Shown piece by piece: positions 18,431 through 26,126 of a stretch of DNA of 64,000 nt. Origin of the DNA: Arthrobacter psychrolactophilus (GTDB taxonomy: Bacteria; Actinomycetota; Actinomycetes; Actinomycetales; Micrococcaceae); contig NZ_QJVC01000020.1 in the NCBI RefSeq assembly GCF_003219795.1, positions 1 to 64,000 on the forward strand, written 5' to 3'. The first letter of the stretch is position 1, and each line of letters starts with the position of its first letter. The translations under genes and the position numbers were made by a program. The notes beneath the pieces were generated by a model, which saw only the letters and a list, made by a program, of their open reading frames with translations, searched no databases and was not told where the DNA came from.

Positions 18431-18668
18431 TCATAGGTGCCAGTTCAATGCCCCATGAAATACGGCCGACACCTTGCAGGGCACATCATCCCCTACGGCC
18501 ACGAACAGCTGCCACGGCCCCAGCAAATCGTTCGTTGAATTCGTCAAGCTCCTCCGCTTCGGCACCGGTAGCCACATAGTATCGCCGTTCCAACTCCGCG
18601 CCACCCCTCCGAAACCGCTCAAGGGCAGGGATGTCACTGATAATCACAAGAGGATTACTTGATACCAA
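18431..18668 (-). pseudogene. Unrecognised short protein remnant
   Basis: A 60-codon frame (18668-18486) encodes a plausible helical sequence with IPALERFRRGGAELERRYY and EELDEFNERFAGAVAAV. It then ends, while the next frame continues with GDDVPCKVSAVFHGALNWH to 18431. This looks like one small protein with a frameshift near 18495, but I do not recognise the family and the case rests on sequence feel alone. Confidence 0.25.
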
Positions 18669-19214
18669 CTGCAGCTCGGCCCGTACCCCTACAGCCAGGC
18701 GTCCCCGATCGTCCGTGTCAATATTCGCGCGGAATCGGACGTGGCGCCGTCAAGGCAAACCTCCCAACGGCCCAACCTAGTAGCAAGACGTCGGCCCACC
18801 CATGGCGTCAGAACGACGTAGATGAACTCAGATACGGACCACAAGCGGTCGGCTGTCCGCACAAGGATCCTCCACCCGACAAAACACGCTCGGACCCATG
18901 TCATTTCAAACGTCATCCTCACGGCCTTGGGATGCTCGTAGGCGGAACCAGCTGCAGAACAGCAATGACAACTGATACTGACGGGCTAGTGTCATATCGA
19001 CTTACGGTGATGTAGTGATCCATGTTGGGACTCGCGGGCTGTCGAAACCGGAAACGTTGGCTTGAATTTGATCCACGTTTGTCCGTTCCATAAGGGGCCA
19101 CGATGAGGGTACGAAATCGGACACGGTGCCAAGATCCAAGGAAACACACCACTCCCCTGCAGAATCATCCTTGGGCAGGACGCTTCACTGTTCCCCGACT
19201 GAAATTCTAGAAGA
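18669..19214. other. No recognisable gene
   Basis: About 545 bp without a convincing coding region. A minus-strand frame at 18689-18922 (with RTADRLWSVSEFIYVVLTPWVGRR) reads like protein but matches nothing I know and lacks a clear start signal. I see no RNA gene or strong repeat. Confidence 0.4.
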
Positions 19215-19430
19215 ATGAACCCTGTTCACTTGCTGACCCTTTCTGTCGGCGTTTTCTGGTTGCTTCACGCCTCCCTGCGGGTTCACAGCAGGAAGGAGGC
19301 AAAGTACACCGCTTGGCTACTGCTGGCGGGCCTCCCTGTCATGGCAATCGCCTTTTCCTGGCGGGAATGGCTACTGAGGATCCTGACCATTCCGGATCCT
19401 CATCAGGACGAGTGGGCGGCGGGATGGTAG
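19215..19430 (+). CDS. Small putative membrane protein
   Basis: The 71-codon frame starts with ATG behind AGAAG and encodes two hydrophobic segments: LLTLSVGVFWLLHASL and TAWLLLAGLPVMAIAFSW, separated by a basic loop (RVHSRKEAKY). No family is recognised. The basic loop and two-segment hairpin make it a believable small membrane protein, but there is no neighbour that suggests a role. Confidence 0.4.
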   Translation: MNPVHLLTLSVGVFWLLHASLRVHSRKEAKYTAWLLLAGLPVMAIAFSWREWLLRILTIPDPHQDEWAAGW

Positions 19431-19751
19431 AGGCGATGCTCTTTGTTGAATGTGTCCTCCTGTGGGCCGTTGCGGGCTTGGCCGAGACTATTCTCCTCCT
19501 CATCACATCCTCGATGCGGGATCAATCCAGCACCAAAGATGCCGTGATTCTTGGCCGGTGCTAACGACATCGTCAGACCCGTTTCAACTTCCAACAGCGA
19601 GAAGATCACCGACTCCACATGTCCCACTTCTAAGGAACTTGGACACTCCTCTGATGGGAATTCCCTGCCAATGTGTGGAGCGCAACGATAAATATCATCC
19701 CCTAGTACCCGCAAGCCGAACCTCTGGACAGTCGCCGACCTGCTGGTGGTG
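19431..19751. other. No recognisable gene
   Basis: About 320 bp between the small membrane reading frame and the GNAT gene. Frames on both strands are short and show no family features. No hairpin with a T run is evident. Confidence 0.45.
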
Positions 19752-20327
19752 TCAGCTTATCGGGCCCGGATCTGATGCCAAGCGAGCATGCGTATGCCTA
19801 TCGTGCCATCCGTCAGCATGGTGCAACTGTTGACGCTTCACACCTTCCTCGGGGTATCCGCTCTTTTGGGCGACCCTGCATGAAGCAGGATTGTTAACGG
19901 AGTGTGCAAGCTCGAGTCTGTGGAAACCTGCACTTCCGAAGGCCCATGCAGATAATTCGTTTAGGGCCTTAGGTGCCACATTGGCGCCGCGGCCTTCAGG
20001 GAGAATCCAGTAAGAAAGTTCACCGGAACCGTTGTCCAGATCGATGCGTCGCAAACTGAACTGTCCAATCGCTTCCCCACCGCGAGTTATTGCCCAGCCT
20101 GCACCGGACTCGTCTTGCCAGCGGGCGGTCCAGTGAAGCACCCATTCCTGGGCGTCATCGATGGTCATGGTCTTTCCATGCCATTGCATGATTGCCGGGT
20201 CTTGGTAGGCCTGAACCAGTACCGGAACGTCAGTGAGGTCCCAGGGCCGGAGCACCAAATCATGGACTTCTAGGACGGGTTGTTTCCGCCGAGCAAAGTC
20301 GCCGGACGGTATTGCTGGCTCATTCAA
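19752..20327 (-). CDS. GNAT acetyltransferase (RimJ/RimL-like)
   Basis: The 191-residue protein starts its domain at LEVHDLVLRPWDLTDVPVLVQAY and continues with GWAITRGGEAIGQFSLRRID, ELSYWILPEGRGANVAPKALNELSAWAF (acetyl-CoA loop region) and RLELAHSVNNPASCRVAQKSGYPEEGVKR, the motif order of RimJ/RimL-type N-acetyltransferases. The canonical Q/R-x-x-G-x-G/A loop is present as GRGANVA, slightly altered. The substrate may be a protein N-terminus or a small amine. It appears monocistronic. Confidence 0.88.
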   Translation of the reverse strand: MNEPAIPSGDFARRKQPVLEVHDLVLRPWDLTDVPVLVQAYQDPAIMQWHGKTMTIDDAQEWVLHWTARWQDESGAGWAITRGGEAIGQFSLRRIDLDNGSGELSYWILPEGRGANVAPKALNELSAWAFGSAGFHRLELAHSVNNPASCRVAQKSGYPEEGVKRQQLHHADGWHDRHTHARLASDPGPIS

Positions 20328-20381
20328 CTTCAGGATCGTCCAATCTCATCACTACAACATCATGACGGGGCATTCAGATGC

Positions 20382-20804
20382 TTAGTCGATAACAGCCGCG
20401 ACGGCTTCAATTTCTACGACCTGGTTCGTGTAGCCCAGAACAGTGACGCCCATGAGGGTGCTGGGAACGTCGTGGTCACCGAATGCTGCACGAACCACTT
20501 CCCATGCTGCTACGAGGTCCGCCTGGTCTGAGGAAGCAACGAGGACCCGTGTACTGACGACGTTTTCCACGCTCGCGCCTGCGGCTTCCAGGGCAATGCG
20601 CATGTTCTCAACAGCTTTGGCAGCTTGTACCCGGTAGTCGCCGACCCCAGCAGTCGATCCATCCTGGTTCAACGGGCAAGACCCTGCCAAAAAAATGAGA
20701 CGTGCATTGCTGGGAACGGTCGCTGCATAAGCATACTCAGCAACATCGGAGAGTTCTTCAGAGCGAATAAGTGTGACCAAAGACTGCCGCATACTTGTCC
20801 TCAA
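20382..20804 (-). CDS. RidA family protein
   Basis: The 140-residue protein has the RidA/YjgF pattern: a YAYAATVPSNARLIFLAGSCPLNQDGSTAG strand pair, QAAKAVENMRIALEAAGASVENVVSTRVLV, and the C-terminal PSTLMGVTVLGYTNQVVEIEAVAAV. Many RidA enzymes hydrolyse reactive enamines/imines made by PLP enzymes. The conserved C-terminal arginine of the canonical RidA motif (ART/SRxxV) is not evident here (PSTLMGV), so it may be a diverged subfamily member. The second Met (residue 5) is an equally possible start. Confidence 0.85.
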   Translation of the reverse strand: MRTSMRQSLVTLIRSEELSDVAEYAYAATVPSNARLIFLAGSCPLNQDGSTAGVGDYRVQAAKAVENMRIALEAAGASVENVVSTRVLVASSDQADLVAAWEVVRAAFGDHDVPSTLMGVTVLGYTNQVVEIEAVAAVID

Positions 20805-20971
20805 TACTGAGTTGACGGTTAATTAAGTCCCACCATATCGAAGGAAACACGTGCCCAGAAACCAACTCTAACTGAGATGGATAATCGCTTCGTTTTTACG
20901 GCAAGCCACACCAGGGTGGTCCCGACAGGCACAACAGCAGCTTGGCAGAGTTCGGCTGGTAGGTTCGTTGC

Positions 20972-21205
20972 ATGAGTATGTTCCGGCACGTCTGTGTAGC
21001 AATATTTCCTGTTGCTGTGGTGATAGCGTTTTTCATTGACGCGCCCCTGTGGATGAAACTTCTCGTTCTTGCCTGGACGGCGATCCCCGTGCTAGTTAGT
21101 GGCTATCGGTTGAAGAAGACAGCCAAAGTCGTCGCAGAATTGGTCGATCACACCTCGAACTCTCTCCCTGATCGAACGCTGCACGCCTTTAGAGAACACG
21201 TCTAG
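20972..21205 (+). CDS. Small putative membrane protein
   Basis: The 77-codon frame encodes two adjacent hydrophobic segments (VCVAIFPVAVVIAFFI and WMKLLVLAWTAIPVLVSGY) followed by a basic and then polar tail (RLKKTAKVVAELVDH). No family is recognised. The ribosome site is weak. The clean amphipathic layout favours a genuine small membrane protein, without a functional clue. Confidence 0.4.
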   Translation: MSMFRHVCVAIFPVAVVIAFFIDAPLWMKLLVLAWTAIPVLVSGYRLKKTAKVVAELVDHTSNSLPDRTLHAFREHV

Positions 21206-21430
21206 AGAGCAACCACCCGCATAAGTGGAACCACTGTCTGCCCTGAAATGACTCACCCGGTGCGCGAACTGGGTTTTGAGACCAGGGCAACCGACATGTC
21301 TAGTGAGCTCATGGCAATCCCAGCGGGGCACCCTACGATGCGCGCTGTGCGTGTTCGCCACTCCGTTCCAACCAGTCACCAGCGCCGTTTTGCATATACT
21401 TCGTCTTCGAACTCGACGAGGTGGCCACGT

Positions 21431-21745
21431 TCACACACCGAGCGCTCGGGCTGCCTTGCTGAACCTCTCCCACTCCAGCCTCAAGGTGGCTAGTTGCTCG
21501 CGACCCGGACCGGAGATGGAATAGACCTTGCGTGCAGGACCTGATGCTGCCGGCTCCCAGGTCGCGGAGATTGCTCCGTCTGCTTCAAGCTTCACGAGTG
21601 TCGGATACAACTGAGCTCCTTTGATGGGCTGAAGGCCAACCTTGACAAGCGCTTGCGAGACGCCATATCCGTGTCGGGGCTGACTTTCCAGCACGCTGAG
21701 GATCAGCATCGGCAGGGATGCCCGCTGCCAGCCTGCGAGACTCAT
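21431..21745 (-). CDS. PadR family transcriptional regulator
   Basis: Starting at the ATG at 21745, the 104-residue protein is a compact PadR: WQRASLPMLILSVLESQPRHGYGVSQALVKVG, the recognition segment IKGAQLYPTLVKLEADGAI, and the wing with GPARKVYSISGPGREQL. Its ATG overlaps the stop of the membrane-protein gene by 4 bp, the reverse of the usual order, so regulator and target are coupled. A dyad at 22756-22786 in front of the pair is its probable operator. Confidence 0.9.
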   Translation of the reverse strand: MSLAGWQRASLPMLILSVLESQPRHGYGVSQALVKVGLQPIKGAQLYPTLVKLEADGAISATWEPAASGPARKVYSISGPGREQLATLRLEWERFSKAARALGV

Positions 21746-22746
21746 CTTTGCCGCACCTCCGGGCGATGGCGCCAGCTCGTGTAAGCGGTGACCATGCCGC
21801 TCACAAAGAGGAAGATCATTGCGGGTGATCGCCAAGCGCCAAATGACTCGCTGAACGAAACGAGGACACACATCAGGAGAGGCACCGCCACCTGGAAAGA
21901 GCTGCTCCAACGCCACCGGCGAATGGCAGCGGGGTTATCGTCCATGGCCAAGGATCGCGCCAACACGACAGGGTGGCCGAACTCGGCATAGTAGCCACCT
22001 TCTCCCTCATCGATCCCGGCCCGCACACTCCGCTCGTGCTCTCGAGCGAGCTCCCCGGACAGTCCCTGGCTGCGCATCGCGCCGCGAAAGCGTCTGAGCC
22101 ACTGGTCGTCTGCCCATGCGGCTCGAAGGGGGCGCCGAGGAACCAAACGGGCGACGAGCAGGACAAGAACGCCGGGCAGAGTCATTCCAATCATCAGCAC
22201 CCAGAACGGGACTCCTGCAATCAGCAAATGGCCAGGCCCTACGGTCGCCGCGAACCAGATACACCCGGCCATAAAAGCCAGACCTCCAGCGCCGACCACA
22301 AGAGTCCATCCAGTCCTACCTGCGACGAAGAGCGTCCACGCGAGATTCGCCGCGATCGCCGCTCCCAGGATGCCGAACACTATGCACAATGGGCCGAGCT
22401 CGACATCCATCCGCCAGACACCGCGGGTCAGCATGACTAGCGCGCTGGAGACTCCTAAGAACGTGAGTGCGGTGCCGATAAAGTTCAGCCCCTGACGGGC
22501 GCCGCCACCCTCCGAAGCTGAGACGGCCTCCTCATTGGTGCCGAGGACGCGGACATCCTCTTCGGCAATCTCGCCTGGGTCGCCGAAGAGCGCATCGGCG
22601 GGGGTATCTGCCTCACGCAAAGCGGAGATTAACTCGCGTGTTCGGGCATCAATGGCCGCCGATGACACTTCCGGCTGAGATACCGCCACCATGTACCGAG
22701 TCGCCCACGGGCGGTCACGCTCGGGCCATTCGTCGATCAGATTCAT
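21742..22746 (-). CDS. Membrane protein paired with PadR
   Basis: The 334-residue protein has a soluble N-terminal part (about 1-90) with a helical segment IDARTRELISALREADTPADALFGDPGEIAEEDV that resembles the helical domain of PadR-associated membrane proteins. About six hydrophobic segments follow, interrupted by a soluble helical insert (DDQWLRRFRGAMRSQGLSGE...EFGHPVVLARSLAMDDN), a second copy-like version of the same helical type. Proteins of this kind are commonly coded with PadR regulators; their function is poorly understood. I found no catalytic motif. Confidence 0.7.
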   Translation of the reverse strand: MNLIDEWPERDRPWATRYMVAVSQPEVSSAAIDARTRELISALREADTPADALFGDPGEIAEEDVRVLGTNEEAVSASEGGGARQGLNFIGTALTFLGVSSALVMLTRGVWRMDVELGPLCIVFGILGAAIAANLAWTLFVAGRTGWTLVVGAGGLAFMAGCIWFAATVGPGHLLIAGVPFWVLMIGMTLPGVLVLLVARLVPRRPLRAAWADDQWLRRFRGAMRSQGLSGELAREHERSVRAGIDEGEGGYYAEFGHPVVLARSLAMDDNPAAIRRWRWSSSFQVAVPLLMCVLVSFSESFGAWRSPAMIFLFVSGMVTAYTSWRHRPEVRQR

Positions 22747-22755
22747 GCAAACTCC

Positions 22756-22786
22756 AGTATCTAGGTATAGATTCTATCTAGATACT
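22756..22786. promoter_or_regulatory. PadR-type palindromic operator
   Basis: Perfect 9-bp arms AGTATCTAG (22756-22764) and CTAGATACT (22778-22786) flank a 13-bp AT-rich centre, starting 10 bp before the membrane-protein gene's ATG. The site covers the expected promoter of the membrane protein-padR operon, so autorepression by PadR is the likely role. Confidence 0.65.
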
Positions 22787-22818
22787 GTCTCAAATCCGAT
22801 GCAGATGCAACACGGACA

Positions 22819-23064
22819 TCACGTGCCCCGGAGCTGCGTCAGCGTTCCTAGCGCTACGATGCGACCATCGCGAATGATGCTGAGTCGGTCGGCTAGAGTT
22901 TCAATCTCGGCGAGAATAAGGCTGGGGAGCAGAACTGTTCCGCCTCGTCGCTGAGCATCGAGAATGAGCAGTTCCGCCTCTGAGGCGAGAACAGCCACCG
23001 CCGAAAATCGCCCGCGGGCAAAGTCCTCCGGAGACAACAAACCCGGCGTCTCCACATGGTGCAA
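22819..23064 (-). pseudogene. ABC transporter ATPase, C-terminal remnant
   Basis: The last 50 codons (GGTVLLPSLILAEIETLADRLSIIRDGRIVALGTLTQLRG) match the part of ABC exporter ATPases after Walker B: the switch region, where SSH is replaced by PSL, then the LADR and RDGRIV strands. Walker A, signature and Walker B are all missing, and the preceding 25 codons are unrelated. It lies immediately upstream of the PadR-linked membrane gene, so an exporter may once have belonged to that operon. Confidence 0.75.
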
Positions 23065-23101
23065 GGTGGGGACGCCGGGGCGGAAGAAAAGGATGTGCCG
23101 A

Positions 23102-23647
23102 TTAAGCCTCGAGTGCCGGGTTCTTCACGAGGAACAACTCACATTTGGCGTTGTAGTACTTCTTGGACTGTCCCAAATGTTCCATCCCGATCCGGCGGCA
23201 CACGCTCTGCGAGGCCTCATTAGCGGGGTTGGTCACGGCAATAACGTGGGGAAGTCCGCCAGCAAAGGCATGTTCCAAAACTGCCTCGGCCGCCTCGGAA
23301 GCGAAACCATTGCCCCAATGGTCAGGATGGAAGTGCCAACCAATTTCCACGTCCTCGGACGCCTGCAAGGGCTCTTCTCCTGAGGCAGGAATGGGCTTGA
23401 GCAAGAGCGTGCCCACGGGCAGCCCGTCCTCTTGGCGTGTCACGGCCCAAACGCCGTGTACGGGATGGTCTAATTCTTGGAATCGACGTACTCGTGTTTC
23501 GGCCTCGGAACGGTGTTCCATGACGGCCGGTTCGTTGCCGATGAAGCGCTGCACCACCCAGCGAGAGTACAGATCGTAAACAAAATCGACGTCGGAATCT
23601 TGCCAGGGACGCAGCGTAAGGCGTTCGGTTTTAATCACTGAAGTCAT
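23102..23647 (-). CDS. GNAT acetyltransferase (RimJ/RimL-like)
   Basis: The ATG at 23647 gives a 181-residue protein that begins IKTERLTLRPWQDSDVDFVYDLYSRW, the RimJ/RimL opening. It continues with WAVTRQEDGLPVGTLLLKPI, VEIGWHFHPDHWGNGFASEAAEAVLEHAF (acetyl-CoA loop WGNGFA) and VIAVTNPANEASQSVCRRIGMEHLG. The longer frame upstream adds 77 residues without family character and is rejected. The acceptor is unknown. It diverges from the peptide deformylase gene. Confidence 0.9.
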   Translation of the reverse strand: MTSVIKTERLTLRPWQDSDVDFVYDLYSRWVVQRFIGNEPAVMEHRSEAETRVRRFQELDHPVHGVWAVTRQEDGLPVGTLLLKPIPASGEEPLQASEDVEIGWHFHPDHWGNGFASEAAEAVLEHAFAGGLPHVIAVTNPANEASQSVCRRIGMEHLGQSKKYYNAKCELFLVKNPALEA

Positions 23648-23807
23648 CCGACCATTATGCACGGTTGCAGATTTCCGCCGTGGCCTGCCCCTAATTCGCG
23701 GGCGGCTTGCCGCGTAACAAAGGATCCAGCCCGCGGGCCTGCGCGGCATACACTCCACCAAATACTTGGCACAATGGGAGGTACTTTCCAAAAGCAAAAG
23801 GATCACC

Positions 23808-24449
23808 ATGTCTAGCACGCCCCTCTTTGACGACGCCAACCTCAAGCGCATCGTCGCGAGCATCCTCGACAGTGACACACTGCCCGCGATCGTTCAGGCT
23901 GGCCACCCGGTTTTGCGTGCCCAGGCGCTGCCGTTCTCGGGCCAGCTCAGCCGGGAGGAGCTTACCGCGCTCATCGCCCTCATGACCGAGACCATGCGTG
24001 CCGCGCCCGGCGTCGGTTTGGCTGCGCCGCAGATCGGGATTCCCTTACAGTTGGCCGTTCTTGAGGACCAATACGAGGTCACCGAGGCCAATGCCCTAGC
24101 CCGAGCGCGCGAACCCCTCGAGCTCTTCGCCATCCTCAACCCCCGCTACACGCCGGTGGGCACGGAGCTGGCCTCGCATTACGAGGGTTGTCTGTCCATG
24201 TCGGGCTGGCAGGCGGTCGTGGATCGTCCCGCCTGCGTAGATTTGGCGTACGACGACGAATACGGCACCGCGCGGACCGCCAGGTTCTCGGGGTGGCAGG
24301 CAAGAATCGTCCAGCATGAGACCGATCATCTCTCCGGCACCTTATATATAGACAAGGCGCACACCAGGTCCCTCGCCAGCAATGTCAACTATGGCGATTT
24401 TTGGGCCAATCCGGACATTGCCGCCGCGAAGGCCGGGCTGAGTTTCTAG
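23808..24449 (+). CDS. def: Peptide deformylase
   Basis: The ATG at 23808, behind AAAGGA, gives 213 residues. All three metal-site motifs are intact: GVGLAAPQIG (68-77), EGCLS (126-130, Cys ligand) and HETDH (170-174, the two His ligands and catalytic Glu). The enzyme removes the formyl group from new polypeptides. An N-terminal extension of about 30 residues and an insert between motifs 1 and 2 are typical of actinobacterial type I/III forms. It is probably one of two or more copies in the genome, which cannot be checked here. Confidence 0.95.
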   Translation: MSSTPLFDDANLKRIVASILDSDTLPAIVQAGHPVLRAQALPFSGQLSREELTALIALMTETMRAAPGVGLAAPQIGIPLQLAVLEDQYEVTEANALARAREPLELFAILNPRYTPVGTELASHYEGCLSMSGWQAVVDRPACVDLAYDDEYGTARTARFSGWQARIVQHETDHLSGTLYIDKAHTRSLASNVNYGDFWANPDIAAAKAGLSF

Positions 24450-24522
24450 TCGCGACAAAGACTCCACGCTGCGGCTCAGCACTCGAACAAAAGCGCCGCT
24501 GCGGCAAACTAGGATTGAGGGT

Positions 24523-25401
24523 ATGGAAATCACTGCCGTCAATGCCCTGTTGTGCCCTCATTGCGGACAGGGCTTTCACGCTCCGGAGCAGGGTGGCAGC
24601 TCCATGACCTGCCTTGCTGGCCATAGCTTTGACATTGCCCGTCAGGGCTATCTGAATCTATTGACAGGCTCCGGTACCAAGTTTGTCCCAGATTCGTCCG
24701 AGATGGTGGCGGCACGCGACTCCTTCCTCGACGCGGGCCACTACCAAAGACTGGCGGACGCCCTCGCCGAGAAGGTCACCGCTCATCTGAGACGTGGTAG
24801 TGAGGATGCCACGCTCATTGTCGATGCAGGCACGGGCACCGGCTGGTACCTCCAAGAAGTGCTGGCGGCAACAGCCAAAGCCGGGCAGAGCCCTGCCGCG
24901 GTGGGGATGGATATTTCTAAATTTGCGCTGCGCAGGGCGGCTCGTCGCAATCCTGATGCCGTCAACATTGTCTGGGACCTGTGGCGTGAGCTGCCGCTGG
25001 GAGCCAAGCTGGCCGACGTCGTGCTTGTCATCTTCGCCCCGCGTAACGCGAGCGAGTTTGCCCGCATACTCAAACCCGGCGGCACCTTGCTCATCGTGAC
25101 GCCCCTCCCCCAGCACCTCGGCGAAATTGCCGCCGATGCTGGGTTGTTGGGCATTCAGGACGACAAGGAAGCGGCGCTGGTGCAGTCATTGGCCGAGGAC
25201 TTCGAGCTCGTGGACAGTACCGAACTCCTGCTGCCCTTGGAACTCTCGCCCACCGATGTGGCCCACGTGGCGTTCATGGGCCCTGCAGGACATCATGCCA
25301 AGGCGGAGGACTTGGCGCAGCGCCTGACGCATCTGCCGCAGAAGACCCCGGCCACGGCCGCCTTTAGGATCTCCGCCTTCAGCCCACGCCGCAGCAGTTA
25401 G
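24523..25401 (+). CDS. rlmA: 23S rRNA (guanine-N1) methyltransferase, RlmA type
   Basis: The 292-residue protein has the RlmA layout: an N-terminal zinc finger (LLCPHCGQGFH ... MTCLAGHSFDIARQGYLNLL), then a class I methyltransferase domain with TLIVDAGTGTGWYL, GMDISKFALRRAARR and VVLVIFAPRNASEFARILKPGG. RlmA enzymes methylate G745 or G748 in domain II of 23S rRNA; the G748 form (TlrB) affects tylosin binding. Which position is used cannot be told. Its stop overlaps the convergent YczE gene by four bases (TTAG). Confidence 0.9.
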   Translation: MEITAVNALLCPHCGQGFHAPEQGGSSMTCLAGHSFDIARQGYLNLLTGSGTKFVPDSSEMVAARDSFLDAGHYQRLADALAEKVTAHLRRGSEDATLIVDAGTGTGWYLQEVLAATAKAGQSPAAVGMDISKFALRRAARRNPDAVNIVWDLWRELPLGAKLADVVLVIFAPRNASEFARILKPGGTLLIVTPLPQHLGEIAADAGLLGIQDDKEAALVQSLAEDFELVDSTELLLPLELSPTDVAHVAFMGPAGHHAKAEDLAQRLTHLPQKTPATAAFRISAFSPRRSS

Positions 25402-26066
25402 TCGTTCGTCACCGGTTCCAGCGGACTAGCGACATCCACCATGGCGCTCTGACGGGACTTTCCGTGCAGGTCCACGCGCAACCAGCGCAGGGCTACCTGG
25501 GTGATGGGACCGACCCCGAGCGCGAAGGCCGCGGTTCCGGCACCGACAACGCCGCCGAGGAAGAAGCCCACCACTACAACGCTCAGCTCGATGCCGGTGC
25601 GGATGAGCCAGACGGGGCGCCCCGTCACTCGCACCAGACCCGTCATGAGTCCGTCACGTGGGCCGGGGCCAAGTCCCGCTCCGATGTAGAGGGCCGTGGC
25701 GAAGGCTAGAAGGACCAGTCCGCCGGCAAAGGACGAGACCTGCAAAGCCAGGTGATTGGCCTGAGGGATCAAGGCCAATCCCAGATCGGCGAAGAGTCCG
25801 ACCAGAATTGCGTTTGCCACCGTTCCCACACCGGGCATCTGCTTGAGCGGAATCCACAGCAATAAAACCACGCCGCTAATGATGATGGTGCATACCCCGA
25901 AGGAAATGCCCGTGGTGCGGGACAGCCCCTGCGAGAAGACATCCCACGGTGAGGCGCCGATGTTTCCGCGGATCATGAGAGCAATGGCGACACCGTAGAG
26001 GGCCAAGCCAAGAGTGAGTCGCAGCAGGCGTAAAGGCAGATTTTGAGTCGTCAAGAAGGAGCGCAT
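25398..26066 (-). CDS. YczE-like membrane protein
   Basis: The 222-residue protein has about five hydrophobic segments and the family's features: LGLALYGVAIALMIRGNIGASPWDVFSQGLS near the start and GAGLGPGPRDGLMTGLVRVTGRPVWLIRTGIELS in the middle. YczE proteins are uncharacterised membrane proteins, and they are commonly encoded next to, and divergent from, a MocR regulator, exactly as here. Regulation by that neighbour through the dyad at 26087-26107 is a reasonable inference. Confidence 0.88.
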   Translation of the reverse strand: MRSFLTTQNLPLRLLRLTLGLALYGVAIALMIRGNIGASPWDVFSQGLSRTTGISFGVCTIIISGVVLLLWIPLKQMPGVGTVANAILVGLFADLGLALIPQANHLALQVSSFAGGLVLLAFATALYIGAGLGPGPRDGLMTGLVRVTGRPVWLIRTGIELSVVVVGFFLGGVVGAGTAAFALGVGPITQVALRWLRVDLHGKSRQSAMVDVASPLEPVTND

Positions 26067-26086
26067 GATCTAAGTGTTAGCGAAAC

Positions 26087-26107
26087 TGGACTTATACAAC
26101 AGGTCCA
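26087..26107. promoter_or_regulatory. Dyad between YczE and MocR genes
   Basis: TGGAC (26087-26091) and GTCCA (26103-26107) form a short inverted repeat in the 60-bp space between the two divergent starts. It is the best candidate operator for the MocR-type regulator, which would control both directions from here. Confidence 0.45.
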
Positions 26108-26126
26108 ATTCAACTAATGTGGATTC

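Noticed and set aside
18689-18922. 77-codon minus-strand frame with protein-like sequence
   Set aside because: No family match, weak start signal and no supporting neighbour; listed only as part of a gene-poor stretch.
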